From assembly GCA_977006965.1 (NCBI GenBank), contig OZ345353.1, forward strand, positions 3,968,001-4,032,000: 64,000 nucleotides of DNA, in the 5' to 3' direction. Shown piece after piece: positions 1 to 10,489 of this stretch. A program made the position numbers and the translations under genes. The notes under the pieces were generated by a model. The model worked only from the letters and a program-made list of their open reading frames with translations. It did no database searches and was not told where the DNA came from. This DNA comes from Phymatolithon calcareum (Eukaryota > Rhodophyta > Florideophyceae > Hapalidiales). Position 1 is the stretch's first letter. Every line of letters begins with the position of its first letter.

Positions 1-1
1 A

Positions 2-530
2 ATCGACACGCACAATCGATGTCGACAAGATGGTTTGGACATGGAGAAGAAAGTACGCACCCACGACTGGTCATTTCGAGTGAGCACATCACTTCTGTCA
101 ATCTGCGTGGTTGATAGCTGGCTTCTGTTCTCTGGTGCTCATCCAGAGTGGCAGGACCACATAACGCAGCGAAGATATTATGAAGTACTGGCTCAGAAAC
201 TTATCGATAACTCCTTCGATGCGCGCAATACGCGTCGACTTTCAGTTACTCCTGAACGTTCACTAGCCTCTGGGAGTGGTGTTGGAACCCACTTAACGCC
301 GACGACAAAGAAAAGGAAAACCGCGAATGGCATGATGACTACTTTTGATGTGCAAAACAACTGCAGAGTGTGCAAAGTCAAGAACTCAACTCTTGTGTGC
401 TAATCATATAATAGGCTCGACGGTGCAGCACTATATGTTTTGCGATACTTCTACTGGTAGGAACTGTTTCGCTAAGCATGTTGAAGATATCCATGAGCTG
501 GACGCATTCGATGCGACCGATAGTGAGTAG
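2..530 (+). pseudogene. piggyBac-type transposase, C-terminal fragment (frameshifted)
   Basis: The reading frame is open from base 2 and runs off the left edge, so the N-terminus and most of the catalytic core lie outside. Seen: the end of the transposase core with a THDW motif, then VDSWLLFSGA and a YYEVLAQKLIDN stretch. A basic linker follows, then a Cys/His-rich tail. The first frame stops at 403 just after CRVCK. The neighbouring frame (from about 345) continues with FCD, GRNCF and HVEDIH, so one frameshift near 390-400 separates the zinc-finger halves. Piggybac-family transposases end in such a Cys-rich domain that binds the terminal repeats (family knowledge). The broken finger suggests an inactive copy. 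No terminal repeat could be paired because the left half is missing. Confidence 0.7.
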
Positions 531-568
531 ATGCGTGTGCAAAAATTATATAAATCTCATTCTCTCAA

Positions 569-589
569 TTGACGGAAAATTTCCGTCAA
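569..589. repeat. 21-bp inverted repeat downstream of piggyBac tail
   Basis: A 10-bp arm beginning TTGACGGAAA is followed after one base by its exact reverse complement. It lies 40 bp past the piggyBac reading frame. It could be a subterminal repeat of that element or a terminator-like hairpin; neither can be shown here. Confidence 0.5.
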
Positions 590-1095
590 ATAGACACTAG
601 ATGTTGAATAATGTACGCTTTGTGTAATTCGAATTACCTAGAATAAACAAAAAAACTTTCTCCACTGTAAGATGGACAGGTCAATCATAATCCACGTTGT
701 CTCTGCCTCGCCTAGAGAAGGTTCGAAATAGACAACCTGTCCAACGAGAAAGAAAATCGCAACTTCTTCGCATCCAGATGCATTCAGGATCATGGTCGTT
801 TCGTTGGCGCAGCTTGAACTTAGATGCAATGTAACAAGCGTTTGCGTCAGAATTCGCATTGAAGCACTAGGTCCCTCAGGGTCGGAGCAAGGAGGGAGCT
901 CATACCCTTAGTGGCTGCCACGTTAATCTGATACCAATATGTGACAGCACATGAACAGTCGGCCTGGAACCGCTCATTTGTATTCACGATAAAGGGCAGA
1001 TGATTCTCTTCCAATTTTGACTGCATTTGTACCTATTTAAAAAGCTATGCGCTTGTCTTTTCCGTCGCATCCATCAGTGGTGGGGAAATTCCTAT
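590..1095. other. Flank between piggyBac and Gypsy; no firm gene
   Basis: A 73-codon minus-strand frame (638-859) is the only sizeable opening. Minus-strand sequence right of the Gypsy element (6,344-6,541) is also open, so the Gypsy insertion may have split an older minus-strand coding region. No family was recognised. Confidence 0.3.
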
Positions 1096-1393
1096 TGTGA
1101 TCGTTCCCCTATGTCTGTCGACCACTCCGGTCCCTTTGTGAGAGTGATAACATTATTATTATTTGGTTCAGGCAAGGTTCCTACTTAGACCAATTCGGAA
1201 GTGCTTCAATACGTGTATCTGCACTTGCCGATTGCCCGAATTAGGTGTATATTGCGTGCCCTATGTGGCCTTTGCAATGATACCGTTACATGTTCAAATC
1301 TAGATATTACGCGTAGCCTGATAGAGACACATGCACTTGTTGCATACAACGCTCCAGGAACACTACCCATGCAGTAAGCGCTATGGGTTTCCA
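1096..1393 (-). repeat. Gypsy 3' LTR (left copy)
   Basis: A 298-bp copy of the repeat also present at 6,062-6,356. It begins TGTGATCG and ends TTTCCA on the plus strand. It is the 3' LTR because the element reads on the minus strand. Confidence 0.9.
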
Positions 1394-1404
1394 GAGCCCC
1401 ATGA

Positions 1405-1423
1405 TGTGTACAGCTTGTACACA
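1405..1423. repeat. 19-bp inverted repeat beside the Gypsy 3' LTR
   Basis: TGTGTACA, a 3-base spacer, then TGTACACA. It lies between the end of pol and the LTR, where a polypurine tract is expected. Only a short purine-rich run is visible there. Confidence 0.4.
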
Positions 1424-1859
1424 TTATTTCAGTCCCAAAGCGGTTAATGCCGTTTCAGCACCCTTTTTCTTTGAGTTTCGAAGAAAATCTGTTAGTTTCT
1501 CGCCTATGTCCTCATACAGTTCATGCAGCTTGTTCCATGTCCAGCCTTGTTTGTCTGGTAGTCCCGTCCATTGAACTTGAACAAATATACCGTCTTCGGC
1601 TTCCACCACGTCCAAATTTTTCTCCAAGATACCGTACTTTTCCTCCGAGGGCTCAACGTGCTTGAGGAGCTCATCAGATAGCTCTTGTCCATCCAAATCC
1701 GTGCGATATAAAAACCAATCGTTCTGCGTGAACTCTTTCTGTTTTGTTGTCCAGAATGCCAGTCACATCATATACCATTTCTCTGATATCTGCAGTCACC
1801 CGACGCGGACCAATCCACCGAAACATAAGTTTTTGGCCCTTGTCCTGAGCACGTCGCAC
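1424..1859 (-). pseudogene. Gypsy integrase C-terminus and chromodomain
   Basis: Two overlapping frames continue each other. The upstream part (1,674-1,859) has the FRWIGPRRV motif typical of the region after the integrase core. The downstream part (1,424-1,696) has a chromodomain-like fold with a VQVQWTGLP strand and a WTWN helix start. Chromodomains on Gypsy integrases direct insertion to marked chromatin (family knowledge). The frame change near 1,680 breaks the protein. Confidence 0.7.
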
Positions 1860-2110
1860 GAGTACCTAGTCCCTGACGAGAAATACTGCCGACTGCAGGT
1901 TGGTTTTCTGGTTGTGGTTTCGGATTTGTTTCTCCCTGTTTCGAGTGACCTTTTCTGCCACAGCCTTGTGCATCTGGTCCAATGTAGATTGTAGATTGTT
2001 GATTTCGATCAACTGAACGACTCGAATTTAGTCCAACGCTTTCGCCGTTTTAAATGTTCCGTCTAGCCTTTTCTGAGAAGAGCCTTGTTAGGCTTCAGTC
2101 CTGTCATGAC

Positions 2111-2950
2111 TTATACTGGACACCTGTATCTGCCTTCTACGTTGTTACCCAACCTTTTCAAGGGCACCTCGTTGAGTGCAGACATTACTCGTCCGATCAC
2201 CCACGGCCAGTCTTGAGGTCCAAGTTTCCACTCCGACAACAGTGCTCGACAAGGAGCCAAGATGTGACGCATGAAGGATTCCACAGTGCCATTGGTCCAT
2301 GGTGAATACGCAACTGTGAATTTGTGCTGTTTTTTGTAGTCACGTGCCAATGTGCCCATAATTCGTTCTTGAAGTGAGATGCTTGGTCACTAACCCAGTA
2401 CGAAATGGTAGTAAAAACTCGTATCCATCTGGATATTTCGGCTGCTGCTGTTGCTGCATCTACAGGTCGTAGGACACAGCCATTTGTACGACGAAAAACC
2501 ATTACGCAGCGCCAAAACAGATTTGAGACCGTTCGATCCCACACCCATATAAAGAAAGTCAAAATGTATAATTTCGTTCGGTTTCGATGCATGTAGTGTC
2601 ATCGAGAGAGGTCTCGGAATGCGGTTTCCTCCCTTTGCATCAATACAATGAATGCAGTTCTTGACGAACTTCTTGCAGTCATCTTTACAGGAATCCCAGT
2701 GAAACGTTTCAGCTAAGGCACTAGTAGTGCTTTCCACTCCGCGATGCCCCGAGCAGCCGCAATGTGCGACACCCAACAGCTTTAACTGCACATCGCTTGA
2801 ATCATTTGGGATACAAGTTTGATCATTTAGGCACCACGTTCCGTCCGAGTCTTTGTAAGGGTCCTTAAGTAGATGCTCTTTCGCCTTAATTTGGGCGCTC
2901 TGGATCAACGAGTGTGATGGCCATTCAGATTTATCGTCCAGTGGAGATTG
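2111..2950 (-). pseudogene. Gypsy integrase: zinc-binding domain and catalytic core (broken)
   Basis: A HHCC-type zinc-binding segment with GHRGVEST and CKKFVKNCIHC precedes the core. The first core acid lies in IIHFDFLYMG. The second acid region (VSDQASHF) and the glutamate region (TNGTVESF) sit in two other minus-strand frames, so at least two frameshifts interrupt the core. The motif order matches Gypsy integrase. Confidence 0.75.
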
Positions 2951-4212
2951 GAATATGTCTCGTTTTGAGACCTGTGTTGTTATTCGGCGTGCTCTGCGCT
3001 TGCCGCGATACCCCACGAACCAATCTCGCCATAATTTCCGCCATAATGTTCTGGTCACCAGACACATGTTCGATTGTGTACATGAATCGAGAGCTGTACA
3101 AAGCCCATCGCTGCACTTTGGACACGATGTGCTTTCCCACTGCCGGCTCCATTGCTTGGGTTGTACCCAAACAGCAGATTGCGATGGTCCATGAAATCAT
3201 GTACCTCATGTTCTGCGGCCAACATATAGTCCAGCTTCAAGAAGACTTGGTAGATTGAGAATGCTTCCTTTTCAAAGGTACTCCAACCGTATTCCGTATC
3301 GTTGAACGTTCCGCTCAAAAAAGCGACTGGTTCATGTTGTTGATCCAGCTGTTTTTGCAGCTCTTCAGGATCACATTGGGTACATTCTGCTGCCCTATGT
3401 TCTTCGGATGCGTCCGTGAATACACAGAAAGGTTTCGAACTATCCCTGTGTGACAGAGCGACTGCTCTGCGGACTTTCTCTTCAAGGCTATCGAATAAAT
3501 CGGTGTGCCGAGTTCCGTCAGTTTGAAAGATTGGATTGATTTTTTCTTCCGTGATCCAGACTTCTTGTAGGCCTCCTCCAATAACAGTCGAAGTGGATGA
3601 ATCCTTTCGGCGAAGTCCGGTATGCAATTTGACATCCATTGCAAGCAATGCACGTACTGACATAGCTCGGATTCGACAACTGGATAATGTGCTTTCATCA
3701 ACCCACTTAATCGTTGTGGATCGCACCGTACTCCGTCACCGTAACGCGACCGCACCAACGCACGCAGAGAGTGTACAGCACTGACTTTGTAGCCGAGATT
3801 TTGAGACTTTTTTCTTGGCAAGTCTTGAAAATCACATCCAATAGACCGTCCTCCGTTCGATTATGTAGGAGGAAGTCATCCATCCCTGCTTTCAAGTGAT
3901 CTCGTGTATCCTTGAAACAAGGTTCAACCCTAGATTGGAAGTTAGCGCCACTGTTTGTGGCACCTTGCAAAGTTCTCATTGGATTATACGGCCCATTTGG
4001 CATCATGGAGCTGTGGTACTCTGGAGTCTCTTCTGATAGCGGTAGTTGCCATAGCCGCTACAAAAATCGATGGTAGCGAAATGTCTGCTGCCAGAGAGAT
4101 CCAAAATCTCTCTGTCAATATGAGGAATCGGCCAGGCCACAGGAACGGTGTATGCGTTTACCCGGCGAAGGTCAAATGTGAGTCTAACATGTGCAGGTGG
4201 TGCCTTTGGCAC
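2931..4212 (-). pseudogene. Gypsy reverse transcriptase and RNase H (broken)
   Basis: The RT begins with RLTFDLRRVNAYT and HFATIDFCSGY (4,003-4,212). The next frame (3,707-4,006) carries MDDFLL, the polymerase active-site box. A third frame (3,315-3,821) covers the thumb. The RNase H segment (3,055-3,726) has VFTDAS and STFEKEAF and ends in IEHVSGDQNIMAE in yet another frame. At least four frame changes are needed. Motif order and spacing are otherwise normal for Gypsy RT-RNase H. Confidence 0.8.
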
Positions 4213-4879
4213 TAGGAGCGTTGCTGCAACTCACGATGCATTTGGGTTCTGGCGAACAAAGCCAAATTATTCCAGCTTATCCACATATTTAGCCATGAAT
4301 TCACGTTGATCTGGGGTATACCGACGCGCTCTGGTCATGTGATGTGTGCTTCTTGGTCTTATTTCGACCTTCATAGGCGCCACTTGTGCTGGTGGATCAT
4401 TTCCAAGTTGGATCCTGAAGATGTGACTGTAGGTTCAGAGAAGTTTTTTCGATCTTTCTGCTCCGCTTGGGCTTATACCATTGTCAGTGGCGTTTTGCAG
4501 TAAATTATTGAGTGAGCGATTGTGCTCTTGAACAGAGTCCTTCCCGAGGTCTAGCCAGATTCCTTCCTCTGGTCCGATGTATTTGTCTCCTCAAAACCTC
4601 CGTCAGCATTATAGACTCCATTCCAAAAGTAGCGAGCAACAGTTCCTGTAGGGTAGTTCTTCAGGTAAGAGGTCATCCGCATCGATTTCTCGCCCAATTT
4701 TGTCAAATGCAGCTTCAAGATCTCCGTTAATGTCCTGGCCAAGCGCACTAAGCAAGTAAGGGCTGTCCGAGTAATGGGATGTCCATTTCTCCGGTTGAGA
4801 CTTTCCACTTCAGGTCACGAATTTTTAGCGACTTGCCGTGTCGAATTTTGAGCTCAGTTGTAACAGCAACCACGCGGTC

Positions 4880-5230
4880 TTACGTCACAAAAAATTCTTC
4901 CTTGGTTTCTGTAACCTCCACATTTGCACCTTGCGCCACCAAATCAGCCAATAGATCAGGAGGCATCAAGTTTATGTCAGAGCAACTGTCAGCACATACG
5001 TTCCTTGTAACGCAGTTGGCGAAGGATGCCAATATCATTTTGCTTTTTCCTTCGCCTGATCTAGTTTCCGTATCGCTTGACGGAGAACCAATCTTTTTGA
5101 CATTTTTGTCAGCTTTTCGTTTTCTACGATACTGTTTCATCAATTTTTCTGCTTCTTCGGGGCTTGTAATTGGACACTGTTTTATGTAACAGCGAATCCC
5201 ATTATTAGCTTGTATTTTGTTAAAACACAA
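4880..5230 (-). pseudogene. Gypsy aspartic protease-like segment
   Basis: The motif CADSCSDINLMPPDLL aligns with the usual retropepsin D-S-G box and the hydrophobic residues after it. Here the glycine of D-S-G is cysteine, which should impair the active site. A lysine/arginine-rich stretch precedes it. The frame stops short of the RT, and 4,213-4,879 looks like linker with several stops. Confidence 0.55.
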
Positions 5231-5491
5231 CTGTATGTTGGACTCTTTGGGCTTTGTGCCGAAGCCTTCAGTGGTTTTCTTAGACGGTCATTCTATTGGT
5301 CTTGCTTTGAGCTGCTAGACGACTTGGGTTTTTGATATGCCACTTTGTCCTGAATTTCAGCCTCTTTGCACAGTAGTGCAATATAATTTCTCAGTTCCTT
5401 CTTCAATCCACCTTGGAATTCCAAGTGTGTTACCATGGCATCCTTGAGGTTTTGTGGATAGAGATACGATTTGATAAACTTAATAGTTTTC

Positions 5492-6010
5492 TCAGGGTGT
5501 TTGGTTTTGGAGTCTCCATAACCTACACCGTCCAGCCTTGAAAAACGTCACTGCATAGCTGCAACATCCGGGCCTTGGGGTCTGTGATCTCCATGGGAAC
5601 ACAAAACCTCTCAGTACGGCTTTTATAACGTTTGGATTAACTTCTTCACGGTCTTTCGTTTTCACTAAACTCTTGCTGTATGTTTCGATATGACTTGACG
5701 TAAGGTTTTCGAGTAACACATTGGGTGCAATATACTCGAATTCGCGCAGAAAATGCATGTTTTCTAGAAGACTCTTGTCGGTAGAGACCTTGTCGGACGC
5801 CAACGACATTGAAGGGATCCCTTTTTGTTTTTCGGAAACCTCGTCTTCATACCGCGCGCGCTCCGTCAGGAATGTCTCGACTTTCTTCGGGTCCACACTT
5901 CTTAAAACCGGATATCTTATTGGCTGAAAAAGAGAAACATTTGCATTGGTAGTTGCTTCACTTTCTTCTTCAGAGTTCATCCTTCGCGAAGCCGTTCGTG
6001 TAGTCACCAT
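5492..6010 (-). pseudogene. Gypsy gag-like N-terminal segment
   Basis: The ATG at 6,010 is the first after the 5' LTR. The 172-codon frame has an acidic N-terminus, then a segment with IRYPVL and FLTERARYEDEV like the start of Gypsy gag in protist and oomycete elements (from memory). The true frame seems lost near 5,590, after which gag remnants continue in other frames to about 5,240. Confidence 0.6.
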
Positions 6011-6061
6011 ACACGACCAACAGACGCAGGTTCAGTTCTGCTCGCGCGAGACAGAAATTTC

Positions 6062-6356
6062 TGTGATCGTTCCCCTATGTCTGTCGACCACTCTGGTCCC
6101 TTTGTGAGAGTGATAACTTTATTATTTGGTTCAGGCAAGGTTCGTACTTATACCAATTCTGAAGTGCTTCAATACGTGTATCTACACTTGCCGATTGCCC
6201 GAATTAGGTGTATATTGCGTGCCCTATGTGGCCTTCGCAATGATACCGTAACATGTTGAAATCTAGATATTACGCGTAGCCTGATATAGACACATGCTCT
6301 TGTTGCATACAACGCTCCAGGAACACTACCAATGCAGTAAGCTCTATTGGTTTACA
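6062..6356 (-). repeat. Gypsy 5' LTR (right copy)
   Basis: A 295-bp partner of 1,096-1,393, beginning TGTGATCG and ending TTTACA on the plus strand. It is the 5' LTR for minus-strand transcription. Confidence 0.9.
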
Positions 6357-6360
6357 CTAT

Positions 6361-6938
6361 CCAGATAGACCGATCTGAAATTGTTTGGCAATTTAAGAAA
6401 TCCACTGCACCCAATTTGAAGAAATTTTTTCTTCTCGGAGTGATCTGGGAGACGTCGGTAGAATATTGTATCTCTAACATGACAAATCTGAGGAAAGCAC
6501 GACGTTGACAGCGTGTTGTACCCCTGCAGGGGACTACTCAAAATGTTTCACGCTGCGCGGCTATGCGCTATAGACGACCAGGAGTTGTTGCCCACGGCAT
6601 ACTTCAATGCTTCGCTGTCCCACGCGCTCGAACTGACCGTGGTTCCCAGCTCGCACCTGCTTTCAGATAACCATAGTTCTGTACTGCAATTAAAACCCAT
6701 GGCGAATCTCGATCATTCCTCACAACTTGACTTCTTCGTTCTGATGCTCCAAGGTCTCCGTCCCGGTAATACCGCATCAGAAAGGCACCTTCATGAATTT
6801 TAGAGTTGCGCGATACTCAGCGAAGAGAGTGTCCCTCTAATCAGGTATTCAAGTGACCTCACATAGAAAAAAATTCTACTACATCGCCCCATTATCCCGC
6901 GCTTTGGTTTTAGAACAGATGTATTTCGTCGGAGTAGA
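6361..6938. other. Gypsy right flank; no firm gene
   Basis: A 96-codon plus frame (6,513-6,803) and a 65-codon minus frame (6,344-6,541) overlap here. Neither matches a family I recognise. Confidence 0.3.
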
Positions 6939-8660
6939 TTGATTCCAAAACAGGACGAGCTTCGACGTTTACAATTGTCAGCTCGCGAATTAGGAGGCAG
7001 TGTGGCAAAACGAGCCGCAGCAAGAGCTCCTGATGTCGGACTTGAGGAGTCGATTGCTGCCAGAATCACAAAATGCCGTTTTGAAGCAATGCCAAAATGT
7101 GGCCGTGGCTGTGGATGTGATGTCGGGCGGAGACGACTACGAGACAAATGTAATGTTGAAACACAGAGCGAGAGAAGTGTCCAACCGTCTCCTTGAATTT
7201 TTTTGAATTTAGACGCCGTCATCGATTGTCTAAGTAGTGTTGAAATTGTTTTTGCCCGTAAGTCAAAAGCGGATGTAACGGTACAATTCAGTTCAAAACT
7301 GTTTTTCACTCTAAAGATTCATGTCCGCAAAATTATATTCAACCAAATTGGATCCGATATAGAACCAATTGAAACAAATTCTCCGCCTGTCCCAGTGCGT
7401 ACTATTCGACCGTCGCCCGCAATATCGCGCACTTTAATTCGCGACCGCAGATGGCAATGTTTCCGTTTCCCACCGGGGCGCTTTCTACCCTCCCTGTCCC
7501 CGCGCAGCTGTGTACGCCTTCTTCGACCAGTGACAGTCTGCTGTCGGCGGACGGATAGCCAAGTCGCACGACGGGTCTCGATTTCAATTTCGCGTTATAT
7601 CGCTGACGATTGCGTGCCGCAGTGTGCTACTCCAAAATCGGTCTCTTGGGCGCGAACGGCTGTATCAAAAGCAACCAGTTGTACAGTACCGGATGCGGGA
7701 AATGCGGAAGTGAAGTGCGGCACGTATTACGAATTTGTCTCTCAGGATCCTTCGCACTCATTGCGTGGAACGCGTACAGTTTTGGACTCTGTGCTCGCTC
7801 TGGCGACGAAGCATGTGCGCTTCGGAAGGCAGTTACGAAGCCGGACCCTACACGAGCCGCATTGCGCATAGAGGACGTTCCTGGCGCATGGGAGATCGAT
7901 GCACATCTGAATGTGGCCATGACCCGTCTTGAGCTTCCACGAGATGCGCGTCTCGGCGCCCTGTCCGGAAGGAAGAAACGGTGTTGGGATTGCTGCGCTT
8001 GTCTCACGCCCCGATATTCTGCCTTTCACTCGACGTTGTTTCAAAACCCGCTTACCGCGTCCCCTCCTTAACGGCGGAGAACTAGTATTGGTAGAAGATC
8101 CATTAGGTTTCTTCTATTGTTGCTCCATATTTTCAATTCCTTCAACACGCACTCCGCCTTCTGCATGCCCCTCCCAGCCAAAATAATCTCATACACAAAC
8201 TTCTTCCTCCTTGCACTCGACGAATCGACAAGAAGCATAGACCGCATCATCATCACGCGAACGCTACAACGACGCGTCATACAATCCGGCCTCGTTTGTG
8301 GCGGCGATGTGCGAAATACGGTCCATGGAAATTTTCGTACACACGATCAATCGCCCCTATTCACAATAACGCTTTACCTCGCACCCTTTGCTTCTACAAC
8401 TTCGTTCACCTTGCCCACAAGAGTCTCTGCTGCAAATGTTCTGAAAAACGAGAAGCCTGCCAAAAACAAAAGCATATTTTTATGGAGCCGACCATCGCGG
8501 CGCATAGCAAGTTTCCGAGGATGGGACCAAGACACACACTCCTACACGCCCTTCTCTGGTACTATTTCTCCCGCGTTTACGTTTATGGTAACAAGGTACG
8601 GCTTACATAGTCTAGCTCTGCAGTCCCCCAGTACTGTAGCTCTCCAGAACAGTACATAAG
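6939..8660 (+). pseudogene. Unidentified multi-frame coding-like region
   Basis: Protein-like plus-strand stretches follow each other in different frames. 7,000-7,206 is helical, with NEPQQELLMSDLRSRLL. 7,203-7,400 follows after a run of T's. 7,740-7,870 contains LDSVLALATKHVRFG, 7,820-7,990 contains VPGAWEIDAHLNVAMTRLEL, and 7,960-8,100 contains RPLLNGGELVLVEDPLGFFY. The frame changes suggest either a decayed host gene with indels or a gene with short introns; the T-run at 7,195-7,213 ends in a possible TTTAG acceptor. No known domain was recognised, and function is unassigned. Confidence 0.35.
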
Positions 8661-8870
8661 CAACTTGCTGAGTTCTGAATACCAGACTCGGCAGGGATAA
8701 ATAGAGTGGCAAGGTCAAGAAGACCTTTTGGCTTATTCCGCCTTTCGCAACTGGTCTTTTGGACGACGCATACAAATCGATCTAATGACCAAGCCAACCT
8801 TCTTTTCAATCTATGAGTTGTACGTAAAACAACGTTGTTGACACCAATGCCATGACCTGTGCGAGTGCAC

Positions 8871-9230
8871 TGTTCGCATTCCCCCTCGGCGCTGGTGCCG
8901 GGCATGGGACGGAGGAGGACGACTGCTACTAGCGGATGGCGAGTGGATGGGAGCTCAATCGTCACGCGCCACAGCCAGCGGCGTTGGATGCAAGCACGCG
9001 TTTGAATTTTGGATGGCAACTGGCAACCCCGTACGTATTGACAGATACCTCATCAGTGGCGATGTTTAATCGCGTAAGAGGCGTCATGTTCTATAGCGCT
9101 ACATATTCGAGTTACGTTAGCAGCAGTATCTGCAGTATCCGACAGCTTTCGGTCGGAGGGCTACGCCCTTGCTATTATAAGAGGAACGCTGGTGCGTGCC
9201 TGAAGTAAAGGTTATCGATCTTTTGTCTTT
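8871..9230 (+). repeat. Copia element 1, 5' LTR
   Basis: Begins TGTTCGCATTC and matches 13,833-14,190. The 3' end is placed just before the primer-binding site and may be off by a few bases. Confidence 0.8.
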
Positions 9231-9246
9231 GGGCTATGGGCCCAAC
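9228..9246 (+). promoter_or_regulatory. Primer-binding site, half initiator tRNA-Met type
   Basis: GGGCTATGGGCCCAAC is the complement of the anticodon arm of eukaryotic initiator tRNA-Met (TGGGCCCATA...), with one mismatch in the stem. Drosophila copia is primed by a cleaved 5' half of this tRNA (established). The match next to the LTR suggests the same priming here. Confidence 0.65.
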
Positions 9247-9350
9247 GTTTCAACAACGAACCCGTTCTTTCGCGACTGATCATCTCAGCTTTGTGCGCTC
9301 CTGTCCATCTGTTTCTAAGCTAATTTGTTAAATAGTTCCTCTTCTTAAAG

Positions 9351-9570
9351 ATGAGCACGGAGGAAAAGATTGTGGTGCTGCCCCGGTTCGATGGCCCGGA
9401 CGATGAATTTTTGATGTGGGCTACTTGCATCGAGTCGTACCTGGTCGAGAAGGGTGCAGTAGGTATACTGACGTCCGAGACGGACCCAGATGACTTCGAT
9501 GAAGACGAACTAGAACAAGCCGCTAAAGCTGTTGGTGCCATGTGTGGGGTTGTTAACCGCACAAGTTTGC
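9351..9570 (+). pseudogene. Copia element 1 gag, N-terminal part
   Basis: The ATG at 9,351 opens a clean frame with PRFDGPDDEFLMWATCIESYL, matching the F-x-G-x-x-D/E-x-x-x-W start of Copia gag. Coding resemblance fades after about codon 70. Gag-like sequence resumes near 9,885 in another frame and continues past 10,020. Confidence 0.65.
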
Positions 9571-9574
9571 ACAC

Positions 9575-9885
9575 TGGCTGTGGTCGTGTTGTTCCCCCGG
9601 CAAAAAGCCGAGGGCCCCGCTTCGCGGCGACCTTTATAGAAAAAGTGTTCGATCAAAAATGACTTGGCAGTATGAGAAATGGATCAATGGAAGAATCTTA
9701 CAGTGTAAGCAAATGTAAGCTGTAAGCTGTGTGAAGCAGCTGAGAGCAGCTGTTCTAGACTTTACCCTTGGTGATCCTTCATGGTGTACGTACGCATCGA
9801 AACCTAAGGTACTGTAATGACTGTAATACTGTCTGTAAGGGCTTGCTGTAAATGCAAGCTGTAATGACAATTTGAAGGGAGCTCT
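9575..9885. repeat. TGTAA-rich low-complexity stretch interrupting gag
   Basis: The pentamer TGTAA recurs about eight times between 9,700 and 9,870, often as CTGTAAG or CTGTAAT. The stretch has no gag resemblance and lies between two gag-like segments. It is read as an insertion or local expansion; no target duplication was seen. Confidence 0.4.
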
Positions 9886-10480
9886 TTGTATAGGAACTGG
9901 AGCGTATGATAGTGGTGTTGAACGCCACACCATGGTGCGGTCTCTGGGAAACAAGCCGCTCCGTTCAGTCGTCAAGTACAAAAAGAATCCTCGATAGATT
10001 TGGGCGTCCCTACATGACAGGTATGTGATTGTAGATGCGTTCAATAAGGCCGCCAAGCAGGAGGCAATAGGTGCTCTCCTCGGCGAGGATCTGCTCATAA
10101 CACTGTTCCTCGAGTCTTTTGGGGTGCGCAAGGAAAGCGAAAGTGGCAACGCCATCGCTGCACGTCAGAACCCAGACGAGCTGTCCTGGGACCAGGCGAC
10201 GGCAGGATGCTTCAGGAGTTTGCGTCGTTAGAGTCATCAAGCAACGCCGACGCCAAGAGCGACGGACAGGGTGGTTGTGTCATGGATAAGGAGCTAACCG
10301 CAGCGGAGAGGAAGCGAAAGCCGAAATGCTTCTATTGAAAGAAGCCGGGGCATTTCAAACGCGATTGTAAGAAGCGTAAAGCGGACCTAGGGAGGAATGG
10401 TCAGGACGGTGGCAGTGGTGAAGGAGATTATGCCTTACTGGCGAGTGTGCCAGGCAGTTCTGGACTCTGCTTCTACGATC
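9886..10480 (+). pseudogene. Copia element 1 gag, C-terminal part with broken zinc knuckle
   Basis: 10,020-10,230 has a helical gag stretch with EDLLITLFLESFGV. In another frame near 10,325-10,375 a CCHC knuckle reads KCFY, a TGA stop where the second cysteine should be, then GHFKRDC. A single-base change TGC to TGA explains the lost cysteine. Confidence 0.55.
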
Positions 10481-10489
10481 CATACGGAT

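Larger units (their letters stand above)
1092..6360 (-). mobile_element. Full-length degenerate Ty3/Gypsy retrotransposon with chromodomain
   Basis: Two near-identical LTRs (1,096-1,393 and 6,062-6,356) bracket a minus-strand gag-protease-RT-RNase H-integrase-chromodomain series. The tetranucleotide CTAT occurs just outside both LTRs (1,092-1,095 and 6,357-6,360) and is read as the target-site duplication. LTRs start TG and end CA. My hand count gives about 16 substitutions and one 3-bp indel between LTRs, near 5% divergence. The coding part is broken by many frameshifts and stops, so the copy cannot be autonomous. The gag start lies about 50 bp inside the 5' LTR. No tRNA-type primer site beginning TGG was found next to the LTR. 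Confidence 0.9.

Noticed and set aside
6800-7309. 169-codon minus frame
   Set aside because: Arg/Ser-rich composition typical of an antisense shadow of the plus-strand coding-like region.
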